Assembly: GCA_009775125.1 (NCBI GenBank)
Contig: VSPD01000014.1
Coordinates: forward strand, 1 to 55,814
Source: Muribaculaceae bacterium
Lineage (GTDB): Bacteria > Bacteroidota > Bacteroidia > Bacteroidales > Muribaculaceae
DNA length: 55,814 nt
Direction: 5' to 3'
Part shown: one piece after another, positions 36,311 through 43,653 of the stretch
Layout of the letters: every line of letters begins with the position of its first letter
Position numbering within the stretch: position 1 is the first letter of the stretch
The notes under the pieces: generated by a model
Told to the model about the DNA's origin: nothing
The model's database searches: none
What the model saw: the letters and a program-made list of their open reading frames with translations, nothing else
Translations under genes and position numbers: made by a program

Positions 36311-37786
36311 TCAATAGAGTATTGCGATTGTACGGTCGTCATGCTCGCCGCGCATCCAAAAGTCGAGCCAGCGCATGAGTTGGTCCTTGGCGGCTTCGTT
36401 GTCGTCGGAAAGGTCGACACCGCCGATGCCGTCGGCTGGGAATCCTGTCTGCAAGCGCGTCCAGAAATCGTTCCAGCAGTCGATGCTGTTGAGGTTTGTG
36501 TCGGTTCCGAACATCGGGTCGCTCACGCCGTCGGTCATGAGCATGAGCGCGGTGAAATCGTCGAAGAATCCAAAACGCAGACGCTTGTAGAGGGCTGCAT
36601 GGTCGCTGAATATCTCGGGCATGGTCAAGAAACGCGTCTGGCCGGAAAACTCGCCTTCGTCGGGCACACCAAGGAGACGGAATGTCTGTTTTTCCTTGTC
36701 ATAGATGCCCATGGCACCGTCGCCCACCCAAAATGTGGCAATGAACCATCCGAAATCGAATTTTTTGCATATGGCAAGCATGAGTGTGGTTGCAAAGTCG
36801 CGCTGACGGCTGTCGGGCATCAGTTTCGACACCTCCGTGATGGCCTTGTGAGCTTGGAAAGCGGCGTTGCCTACGATCTGATATATGCCGTTGCCGAGTG
36901 TCTTGCGGGCTGCGGCTTCGTCGGTGGCGGTGTGGTAAAAGGCAATCATTGCCTCAAAAATTGTCTTAAAATCGCCGTTGGATGCCAATTTTTCGCGGCA
37001 ATAGTCCACCGCAGTGGTGCATGCCACTTCCGAACCTTTGCGCGAATACTTGGCCGAACCGGCGCCGTCGGCTACGGCCATGACATACCATTCGCTGGAC
37101 GGGTCATAGGAAATCTGAAAATGGTCGTCGCGCGGACGGCCCTCACGGCCGTGGCTGCGGCCACGCACGCTTGCGGCCACCATGTCCTTGCGCGGCGAGC
37201 CGTCGGGAGCGACTTCCACTTTCACATACTCGCAAACGCGGTCGGGCTTGAAATATGGAATGTCGGTCGGCGTGGGTTTTTGCGACTGCTCCATAATCTC
37301 CCTTGGGTCGGCATTTACGGCGAAGGGTATTCTCCGCTCGAGCAGGTCGCGGCCTTCGAGCCATCCGTCGTATTTATATTTCAGCACGATAGTGAAATCG
37401 CCGGCGCACGAGGGGGTGCCCTCTATGGTGAACGTCCCTTCTTCCTCGCCGGGCACGGCTTTCAGGCCAATTTCTTCGAGGCCTTCGAATTGATAATCGA
37501 AGGCTATGTCGGTGGGCAGCTTTATGGGAGCCGAGGCATATGGCTTGCCCTTTGTTCCGTTGGCAATGGCGATGTCGAGGCCATTGATACGGTTCATTAT
37601 GATTATACGTATATCCATACAGTCTTTTTGATAATCGGCCCACGAGCGTTTCAACATCCAGTCGATGAAATCGAGGGCTTCCGGCCGGTTCGTTGAGATT
37701 TTCCGTGCGGCGAGAGCGTCGACAACACGGTCGGCAAGGTCGGGAGCCGAGGCTGAATCGGGAGTATTGTGCAGTTTGTCGTCCAT
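36311..37786 (-). CDS. PP2C-type protein phosphatase with N-terminal Ig-like domain
   Basis: A 491-residue phosphatase. The C-terminal PP2C domain (about 205-490) carries RGRSHGREGRPRDDHF, VADGAGSA, VGDGAMGIY, LMTDGVSDP and EHDDRTIAIL, i.e. the metal-binding Asp set. Residues 65-165 look like an Ig/cadherin-like beta sandwich (APIKLPTDIAFDYQFEGLEEIGL...FTIEGTPSCAGDFTIVLKY), odd for a cytoplasmic enzyme but described for PP2Cs of TerY-P triads as far as I recall. It would reverse the adjacent kinase. Confidence 0.88.
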   Translation of the reverse strand: MDDKLHNTPDSASAPDLADRVVDALAARKISTNRPEALDFIDWMLKRSWADYQKDCMDIRIIIMNRINGLDIAIANGTKGKPYASAPIKLPTDIAFDYQFEGLEEIGLKAVPGEEEGTFTIEGTPSCAGDFTIVLKYKYDGWLEGRDLLERRIPFAVNADPREIMEQSQKPTPTDIPYFKPDRVCEYVKVEVAPDGSPRKDMVAASVRGRSHGREGRPRDDHFQISYDPSSEWYVMAVADGAGSAKYSRKGSEVACTTAVDYCREKLASNGDFKTIFEAMIAFYHTATDEAAARKTLGNGIYQIVGNAAFQAHKAITEVSKLMPDSRQRDFATTLMLAICKKFDFGWFIATFWVGDGAMGIYDKEKQTFRLLGVPDEGEFSGQTRFLTMPEIFSDHAALYKRLRFGFFDDFTALMLMTDGVSDPMFGTDTNLNSIDCWNDFWTRLQTGFPADGIGGVDLSDDNEAAKDQLMRWLDFWMRGEHDDRTIAILY

Positions 37787-37790
37787 AGGT

Positions 37791-38840
37791 CTATCCTTGT
37801 GTCCTTGTCACGTCTATGCCGCCTTCGCCGGCAGCCGAAAGTTCGCCGTGCATGCCGCACCACGGGCAGTGGTCGTTAGCGTTCTCGCCGGCGCAGAACA
37901 CGCCGCCGCACTCGCAGATCACAAGCCCCAGCTGGTTTCCGCAACACGGGCATGTGGGGCTGCCGTAAAGCAGGTTGGTGTTTATATTTTTTCCGATGCC
38001 GTAGCCGCCGTCGGAGAGTTTGCGGTAGGAATTCTCGTCGACAGGATATGCCCCGACAAGTCCGAAACCGCGACCGAGGATGTGCTCCATGTCGTCGACA
38101 TTGCCAAACCGGCGGGCATATTTAATAAGGTAGGTGCGTCCGGTTGTCTGACATTTGCCGAGAAGAACGGCAAAATTTTCGTCGACACGGCGTGTCTCTT
38201 CGGGATTCACTTTTTCAAGGTTGATTCCCGAAGTGGACGATAGTTTCAGCTCTTCGCTGCCGGTGTCGGAAACCGACATGCTCGATGTGCGAATCGAGTC
38301 GGTGACCCACTTGAAGAATTGACGGAACGATTCGTTGTCGGTGCGGTTGAGCATAAGCACGTTTTCGGTAATCTGCCCTAAAAGCGCGGTGTTCATGTTC
38401 GTGCCTATGGATATGGCCACAAGGTTGCAGTGGCGGCGATATCGGTCGTTCCAACGGCGGAAAGCAGCCGAACAGTCGTCGGTTGGATTGCCGTCGGTAA
38501 ACAGGAATACAATCGGCTTCCAGTCGCCCTTTTGCTCCATCGTGGTTTTCTGTATGTCTCGGTCGAGGCAGTCCATCAGGCAATTGAGGCCAGCGCCGAG
38601 CGATGTGCCGCCTCCGACCGGGAACGACGGAGGATAGAACATGTATAATTCCGTAAGCGGAGAAAGCGTAGCCGCTTTTCCGGCAAAGGCTATTATAGAC
38701 ACAAACACAGTTTCGAGGGCATATGGGTCGGTGCGCAATTCCTGAATTATAGTGCGCATGCCTTCTTGCACCGAGGCTATGGGTTGCCCCACCATCGACT
38801 CGGACACGTCGATTAAGAAATATACCGGGAGTCTTCGCAT
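37791..38840 (-). CDS. TerY-type vWA protein with C-terminal zinc ribbon
   Basis: A 349-residue protein. The vWA domain (1-200) has an intact MIDAS: DVSES (Asp11, Ser13, Ser15), the GGGTSLG threonine and FTDGNPTDD. The C terminus (about 295-340) is a Cys-rich ribbon (CPCCGNQLGLVICECGGVFC...CPWC) as in TerY. The phosphatase gene starts 4 bp after its stop. vWA/PP2C/kinase is the TerY-P triad known from Ter-type systems. Confidence 0.88.
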   Translation of the reverse strand: MRRLPVYFLIDVSESMVGQPIASVQEGMRTIIQELRTDPYALETVFVSIIAFAGKAATLSPLTELYMFYPPSFPVGGGTSLGAGLNCLMDCLDRDIQKTTMEQKGDWKPIVFLFTDGNPTDDCSAAFRRWNDRYRRHCNLVAISIGTNMNTALLGQITENVLMLNRTDNESFRQFFKWVTDSIRTSSMSVSDTGSEELKLSSTSGINLEKVNPEETRRVDENFAVLLGKCQTTGRTYLIKYARRFGNVDDMEHILGRGFGLVGAYPVDENSYRKLSDGGYGIGKNINTNLLYGSPTCPCCGNQLGLVICECGGVFCAGENANDHCPWCGMHGELSAAGEGGIDVTRTQG

Positions 38841-38870
38841 ATTAAACTTGTGATTTTCGCCTTATATTAC

Positions 38871-38891
38871 GGACGCACGAGCCGTGCGTCC
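38871..38891. repeat. Dispersed palindrome, single copy
   Basis: One copy in the TAC-flanked orientation in the 70-bp gap between the AIM24-family gene and the TerY-type gene. No partner is seen. Confidence 0.9.
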
Positions 38892-38910
38892 CTACACTGT
38901 TTGCCATTTT

Positions 38911-39573
38911 TTATTGAGCGCTGACGGGCGGAATTATCGAACCGGGGCTGAGATGCACTTTGCCGGGGCCGGTGATGCGGAGCATGCTCAGGCCTTCGCC
39001 TCCAAAAATATTTCTAAGCGACCATGCCGACGACAGGCGACTGTCGTCGATGCCCTGCATCGCTATAATATGATTTTCGTCCACCTCAATGGTCTCACCG
39101 GGGCCAAGTTCCTTTACAATCGGCTGGCCCTTGCAGTCGAGAAACACGGTCGACGACCCGGAAATCTTTTGCAGGAATACACCCATGCCGCCGGTGATAC
39201 CGGCTATCGAGATGCGGGTGGATACGCTCACGCGGTTGTTCGACGCCACATACACGCCTTTGTTGCATATTATGGTCTCGCCGACGATTTTCACGGGATG
39301 AAGGCCGTAGCTTCCGCCAAGCGCTATGCGGCGCGGCATGGCCGAGCGGTTGAAATAGCGCACGACAAGTATCGATTCGCCCGAGAGCCGGGCTCCTATC
39401 ATGTTGCCGATGGCCCCGAGCGCTCCGGAGGCTCCGCCGGTGTTGGCCACGGTTTCTTTCTCGACACCTTGTTCGAGATAGATAAGCGCGCCGCGCTGTG
39501 CGTAAAAGTCCTCGCCTGGCATCAGCTCCACTTCGAGGTGCTGGATGAAATTTCCTATCAGTTTTACGTTCAT
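38911..39573 (-). CDS. AIM24-family (TIGR00266-like) protein
   Basis: A 220-residue all-beta protein of the AIM24/TIGR00266 group: glycine-spaced strands, VELMPGEDFYAQRGALIYLEQGVE near the start, RYFNRSAMPRRIALGGSYGLHPVKI in the middle. No catalytic residues are expected. Bacterial members frequently neighbour TerD and vWA genes; the biochemical role is unknown. It follows the second vWA gene by 10 bp. Confidence 0.85.
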   Translation of the reverse strand: MNVKLIGNFIQHLEVELMPGEDFYAQRGALIYLEQGVEKETVANTGGASGALGAIGNMIGARLSGESILVVRYFNRSAMPRRIALGGSYGLHPVKIVGETIICNKGVYVASNNRVSVSTRISIAGITGGMGVFLQKISGSSTVFLDCKGQPIVKELGPGETIEVDENHIIAMQGIDDSRLSSAWSLRNIFGGEGLSMLRITGPGKVHLSPGSIIPPVSAQ

Positions 39574-39583
39574 AAGCCGGGAA

Positions 39584-40222
39584 TCAGATTACGACATTCA
39601 CTTCGTCGGGCGGGGGCGGCAGGGCTATGTCGTCGGTGGCACCCATCGACTTGCCGCCTTCTTCTATGACGCCGCTCACCCACTTGAAAAATTTCATGAA
39701 GGTGGTGCTGTCGAGCGTGTCGATCTGAAACACCTTGTCGGTGAGCAGTCGCAGGGGCTCGGTCTGAGCCTTGGGGCCGGCGGCACACGCCACAATGTTG
39801 GTAAACTGGTGTTTTTTCACCTCTCCCACCATCTGATTGTAAAGCTGAATGTCGGAGGGCTTGCCATCGGTCATAATAAACAGAATCGGCATCCAGTCGC
39901 CTTTTTGGTCGGGGGTGCCTTTCACCACCTCGCGCTCTACGTTGCGACACAGCATTTCGAGAGCGGCACCCATGTGTGTAGGGCCGCTTTCGGGTGTGAC
40001 AATCTCGGGCATCTGTATTTGGTCAATCGGCGTGAGCGGAAGCACCTGCTTTACATCCTTGTCGTAGGTGATGATGCTTATGCTCACGGTGTCGAGGGCA
40101 TAGGGGTCGGTGCGAAGCGTGCTGAGCATGGCCTCGATGCCTACCTTCACCGATTCTATCGGCTCTCCTTTCATCGAGCCGGAGGTGTCTATCAGCAAAT
40201 ATACGGGCAGTCTGCGTCCCAT
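39584..40222 (-). CDS. TerY-like vWA protein, PPPP-EVN tail (copy 2)
   Basis: A 212-residue vWA protein with MIDAS DTSGS (Asp12, Ser14, Ser16), the GPTHMG threonine and IMTDGKPSD. It lacks the zinc ribbon and instead ends LPPPPDEVNVVI, nearly the same tail as the paralogue at 40807-41445. It pairs with the AIM24-family gene. Confidence 0.88.
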   Translation of the reverse strand: MGRRLPVYLLIDTSGSMKGEPIESVKVGIEAMLSTLRTDPYALDTVSISIITYDKDVKQVLPLTPIDQIQMPEIVTPESGPTHMGAALEMLCRNVEREVVKGTPDQKGDWMPILFIMTDGKPSDIQLYNQMVGEVKKHQFTNIVACAAGPKAQTEPLRLLTDKVFQIDTLDSTTFMKFFKWVSGVIEEGGKSMGATDDIALPPPPDEVNVVI

Positions 40223-40278
40223 TCTTTCAGTGTTACTTGTTTTTCGGATAATAATATCCGGTGACTATCACGATGTAG

Positions 40279-40341
40279 GGACGCACGGCTCGTGCGTCCG
40301 CTTAATAATATTATTGCAACGGACGCACGAGCCGTGCGTCC
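40279..40341. repeat. Dispersed palindrome, head-to-head pair 4
   Basis: Copies at 40279-40299 and 40321-40341; the 21-base spacer is the shortest of the pairs. The right flank (CTACATTCAAAGCATTAACG, then CTGTGATATACTTA) matches that of the pair at 34762-34782. It lies between the small TerB-like gene and the second vWA gene. Confidence 0.9.
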
Positions 40342-40408
40342 CTACATTCAAAGCATTAACGCTCTGCTGTGATATACTTATTTTGCACCGGATATCGGTA
40401 TGGGGTAA

Positions 40409-40786
40409 TTAGCCGAGCAGGGCTTCGAGTGCGGCGGGGAATGCCTTGGCTTCCTTTTTCAAGTTGGCAAGAAGAGCCTTTTCCACACCGTCGACCTTGC
40501 CGTCGGCTCCGATTTTTTCGATAAGCCATGCACATTCGTCGGCATCAATCTCTCCGGGCGACACTTCGTCGGCGAGAAGGAAATCGGAAATTGCGCGCAC
40601 GAAGAATTCGTTCCATTCGGGAGCGTTTTCGTGGCCTGAAACGGCATCGTTGAGTTCGAAGAGAAATTCGGCTTCGTCCTTGTCGATGATTCCGTCGGCA
40701 TAGAGTTCTTTTTTCAGTGTGGCCACTTCGGCCGCGTCTATTACTCCGTCTTCGAGGAGTGATTTTTTAAGTTCGTTAAAATCCAT
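40409..40786 (-). CDS. Small acidic TerB-like protein
   Basis: A 125-residue acidic helical protein with three repeats of the pattern DG-x-I/V-D-xx-E: LLEDGVIDAAEVATL, LYADGIIDKDEAEFL and IGADGKVDGVEKALL. The pattern matches TerB-like domains; it also resembles degenerate EF-hand loops, but canonical DxDxDG spacing is missing, so Ca2+ binding should not be assumed. It is 20 bp downstream of the first vWA gene. Confidence 0.72.
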   Translation of the reverse strand: MDFNELKKSLLEDGVIDAAEVATLKKELYADGIIDKDEAEFLFELNDAVSGHENAPEWNEFFVRAISDFLLADEVSPGEIDADECAWLIEKIGADGKVDGVEKALLANLKKEAKAFPAALEALLG

Positions 40787-40806
40787 AATGTTTCTTTTTT
40801 TTAGAA

Positions 40807-41445
40807 TTATACCACTATATTCACTTCGGGAGGAGGAGGCGGCAATTCGCTGAGCGTGCCCATTTCGCGTCCTGTTTCCTCCACTTTCATGGAGCCGGCG
40901 CTAACCGATGCCGATACCCACTTGAAGAATGACTTGATGGTGGCGGAGTCGGCTGTGTCGAGCGATACGACACATTCGGTGATTTGTTTGAGCACGTTGG
41001 TATCGGCAGCCTGGCCGGCGGCACATGCCACTACCATGCCAAACTTGCGTTTGCGGAACTCCTCGAGGCCCTTGCGAATATCGTCGGTGGGCACGCCGTC
41101 GGTCATGATGAACACCAGGGGCTTCCAGTCGCCTTTTTTCTCGGGAGTGGTTTTTGTCACTTCGGTGTCGACCTTGTGAGCCAGCAGCGAGAGAGCCTCA
41201 CCGAGAGCAGTGCAGCCGCTTGCGTCGATATTGGGCTGCTGGAAGTTGGCCAGTTCGGTAAGCGGAGTGATTTGCTGCGCCGAGCTGTTGAAAGTGATTA
41301 TGCTCAAATATGCTGTCTCGAGGGCGTAAGGGTCGGAACGGAGAGTGCTTACGAGCACCTGCACGCCGTTTTTCACGGCTTCGATCGGTTCGCCGAACAT
41401 AGAGCCGGAAGTGTCGAGCAGAAGATATACGGGAAGTTTTCTCAT
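40807..41445 (-). CDS. TerY-like vWA protein, PPPP-EVN tail (copy 1)
   Basis: A 212-residue vWA protein with MIDAS DTSGS (Asp11, Ser13, Ser15), GCTALG and IMTDGVPTDD. It ends LPPPPPEVNIVV. It is about as long as copy 2 and clearly paralogous throughout. It starts 4 bp after the third TerD gene in the same operon. Confidence 0.9.
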   Translation of the reverse strand: MRKLPVYLLLDTSGSMFGEPIEAVKNGVQVLVSTLRSDPYALETAYLSIITFNSSAQQITPLTELANFQQPNIDASGCTALGEALSLLAHKVDTEVTKTTPEKKGDWKPLVFIMTDGVPTDDIRKGLEEFRKRKFGMVVACAAGQAADTNVLKQITECVVSLDTADSATIKSFFKWVSASVSAGSMKVEETGREMGTLSELPPPPPEVNIVV

Positions 41446-41449
41446 TTTC

Positions 41450-42109
41450 TTATTTGTAATTCATTACTATGCGGCGGATTGTCTCGCAGAGGTTGGGGTC
41501 GGGATATGCGTCGCCGATGGCCGAGAATTTCCATTCGCCGTTGTGGCGGTAGAGCTTGCCCATAATCACGGCAGTGGCACCGGCATAGCGGGGCTCGGCT
41601 GCCACGTCGTACTGCGCGAACACTTCCTTGACGCGTGTGGGCGTGCCTTCGTACATGCGAATCGATGCGTAGGGAATCTGCGAGAAGTCCTCGCGGCCGC
41701 AGTTGTTGAGGAAGAAGAATATTTGCTGCACGTTTGGCGACACGCGATTGAGGTCGACGGTGATGATTTCGTTGTCGAGGCCGTCGTCGCCGCTTTGGTC
41801 GCCTTTGAGGTCGTCGCCCGAGTGGTGGAGGGCAAAGTCGTTGGAATCCACTTTACCCGCCGGCATGCCATAGCGTCCGAGGAAGTCGGTGCGATAGAGG
41901 GGCGAGTAGATATGGTCGCAGAGGTTGCCGTTGGCGTCGAGCATCACGCAGCTGAGGTCGAGGTCGACATCCTGCACATTTTTGGTAAGGCCGAGGAAGC
42001 CTTTTGTCACGATTGCTCCCCAGTTGCATCCCACGCAGAATTGCGTCATGCGCGAACCATTTGATTTTTCAAGGTTGATTCGCTGACCTTTTTCAAGTTT
42101 TATAGCCAT
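41450..42109 (-). CDS. TerD-family protein (C)
   Basis: A 219-residue TerD-domain protein. Calcium-site motifs are DVDLDLSCVML and HHSGDDLKGDQSGDDGLDNE; the end KLYRHNGEWKFSAIGDAY is typical. It is longer at the start (LEKSNGSRMTQFCVGCNWGAI). Three bases separate it from TerD (B). TerD domains are known Ca2+-binding beta sandwiches. Confidence 0.92.
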   Translation of the reverse strand: MAIKLEKGQRINLEKSNGSRMTQFCVGCNWGAIVTKGFLGLTKNVQDVDLDLSCVMLDANGNLCDHIYSPLYRTDFLGRYGMPAGKVDSNDFALHHSGDDLKGDQSGDDGLDNEIITVDLNRVSPNVQQIFFFLNNCGREDFSQIPYASIRMYEGTPTRVKEVFAQYDVAAEPRYAGATAVIMGKLYRHNGEWKFSAIGDAYPDPNLCETIRRIVMNYK

Positions 42110-42112
42110 GGC

Positions 42113-42664
42113 TTAGTTATATTTTTCAAGGAATTTATCAAGACCGTGTTTGTAGCCTACGCCCATGGCTTCGAAACGCCACTGGCCGTTTTTCTTGTAG
42201 AGTCGGCCGAATTCCACGGCTGTCTCCACGCTGAAATCTTCTTCGAGGTCGTAGCGGGCTATTTCCTCGCCGGTCTCGCTGTTGTAGATGCGGATGAAAG
42301 AGTTGCGCACCTGGCCAAAGTTCTGGCGGCGTTCGGCGGCTTGGTGTATCGTCACCACGAAGCATATCTCGGTGGCGCGAGGGTCGATGCGGGTAAGGTC
42401 GATGCGGATGCTTTCGTCGTCGCCCTCGCCTTCGCCGGTGAGGTTGTCGCCGGTGTGCTCCACGGAGCCGTCGGGTGATTTGAGGTTGTTGTAGAACACA
42501 AAGTATTCGTCGGCGAGAATCTTTTTGTTTTCACCAAGGATGAAAGCGGAGGCATCGAGGTCGAAGTCGAAGCCGGTGTCGGTCTGGTTGGTGTCCCAGC
42601 CGAGGCCTATTGTGAATTTTGAGAGTTCGATGGTTACTCTTTGTCCTTTTTCGAGATTTATCAT
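42113..42664 (-). CDS. TerD-family protein (B)
   Basis: A 183-residue protein of canonical TerD length. Start INLEKGQRVTIELSKFTIGLGWD; calcium-site motifs FDFDLDASAFIL and HTGDNLTGEGEGDDESI; NFGQVRNSFIRIYN in the middle. A minus-strand -7 box TAAATTTG lies at 42694-42701, so it may have its own promoter besides read-through from TerD (A). Confidence 0.94.
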   Translation of the reverse strand: MINLEKGQRVTIELSKFTIGLGWDTNQTDTGFDFDLDASAFILGENKKILADEYFVFYNNLKSPDGSVEHTGDNLTGEGEGDDESIRIDLTRIDPRATEICFVVTIHQAAERRQNFGQVRNSFIRIYNSETGEEIARYDLEEDFSVETAVEFGRLYKKNGQWRFEAMGVGYKHGLDKFLEKYN

Positions 42665-42773
42665 AATATCGTTTTTAGTTTTGTTTTACATTGCAAATTT
42701 ACCATTTTATATTTATATCTCGGCAATCTTTGCAATATTATAAGATTAATCGCAGCCGCCGGGCTTTACGATG

Positions 42774-42838
42774 CTTGCAACGTTGCAATCACGGGCGCAA
42801 GCCGGAGGCTTGCGTTCCTGCCTATGCTTGCGTTCCTG
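42774..42838. repeat. Palindrome cluster between two terD genes
   Basis: Contains TTGCAACGTTGCAA (42774-42789 region), the class-2 palindrome CGCAAGCC-GGA-GGCTTGCG (42796-42814), and two direct copies of GCTTGCGTTCCTG (42808-42820 and 42826-42838). The remaining gap (42665-42773) is A/T-rich and holds the -7 box of TerD (B). Confidence 0.75.
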
Positions 42839-42839
42839 C

Positions 42840-43520
42840 TTATGTGAATTTGGCGACGAGTTCTTCGAGGCCGCCCTTATGGCCTATGCCGAGGGCCTGG
42901 ATTTTCCATTCGCCGTTGTGGCGGTAGAGGCGACAGAATTCTACGGAGTGGTCGGCGGAGAAGTCTTCGGTGAGGTCGTAGATGTATTCCTCGGCGCCCA
43001 TGCGCTCGCATCCGGGACGATAGAGGCGCACATAGGCGCGCTCGACCTGGCCGAAATTCTGGCGGCGTTCGGCATAGTGGTAGATGCTCACGCATATCAC
43101 TATTTCTTTCACGTCGGGACGCACGAGCGAGAGGTCGATGTCCATGGTCTCGTCATCGCCGTCGTCAGATGTGGAGCCGTCCTCATCGTCGAGCGAGCCG
43201 ATTACCGACAGCTCGGGATCGACAGGGCGCGACTCGTCGCGCATCTTGTCATTATCCGTCCAAGCAGAGGCATCGACAATCTTCAACGGTTTTATCAGAT
43301 TTCCGTCGGCGTCGACGCGAAGGCGGTTATCACTGTTATAAAATACAACGTATGCGTCGCCGAGCACTTTTTTGTCGGCGCCAATCATGAACGCAGACAC
43401 ATCAAGGTCGAAATCGTATGGAGAGGAATCTTCCCTCACGTCCCAGCCCAGACCGATATGGAAGCGGCTGAGGCCGTTGGCGAGTTTTTTGTTCTCGCCT
43501 TTTTCAAGATTTAATCCCAT
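42840..43520 (-). CDS. TerD-family protein (A) with acidic insertion
   Basis: A 226-residue TerD-domain protein, first gene of the minus-strand array. Calcium-site motif YDFDLDVSAFMI; the usual GDNLTGEGEGDDE loop is replaced by an enlarged acidic stretch, about 70-125, ending SLDDEDGSTSDDGDDE. The C terminus (FCRLYRHNGEWKIQALGIGHKGGLEEL) is canonical. Expressed from the promoter at 43551-43581. Confidence 0.92.
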   Translation of the reverse strand: MGLNLEKGENKKLANGLSRFHIGLGWDVREDSSPYDFDLDVSAFMIGADKKVLGDAYVVFYNSDNRLRVDADGNLIKPLKIVDASAWTDNDKMRDESRPVDPELSVIGSLDDEDGSTSDDGDDETMDIDLSLVRPDVKEIVICVSIYHYAERRQNFGQVERAYVRLYRPGCERMGAEEYIYDLTEDFSADHSVEFCRLYRHNGEWKIQALGIGHKGGLEELVAKFT

Positions 43521-43550
43521 GGTATATTATATGAAGTTTTGGTTGCAAAG

Positions 43551-43581
43551 CAAAGGTAACAATTTTCCTTGAAAAAGCAAA
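43551..43581 (-). promoter_or_regulatory. Promoter of the TerD array
   Basis: On the minus strand: TTTG (43578-43581), a 19-base spacer, and TACCTTTG (43551-43558), a full -33/-7 match. The leader before TerD (A) would be about 25 bases. Only five bases separate its -33 box from that of the divergent promoter. Confidence 0.8.
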
Positions 43582-43586
43582 ACAAT

Positions 43587-43617
43587 TTTGGTATTTAAAT
43601 ATATTTTGTTATTTTTG
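43587..43617 (+). promoter_or_regulatory. Divergent promoter of the agmatine deiminase operon
   Basis: TTTG (43587-43590), a 19-base spacer, and TATTTTTG (43610-43617) form a full consensus. The first start codon is at 43654. Confidence 0.8.
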
Positions 43618-43653
43618 TCGCCAAATTTTTGTACTCTTGCATCATCAATACCA

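Noticed and set aside
36302..37696. A 464-codon plus-strand open frame opposite the PP2C gene
   Set aside because: Same antisense artefact; the PP2C motifs on the minus strand are complete.
40409..40786. EF-hand calcium-binding protein
   Set aside because: The DG-x-I-D-xx-E repeats lack the DxDxDG loop spacing; TerB-like helical repeats explain them better.
31118..43520. Calling the array a tellurite-resistance operon
   Set aside because: Ter-type genes are named for that phenotype, but no terC-like or thiopurine methyltransferase gene is present and the phenotype cannot be read from sequence.
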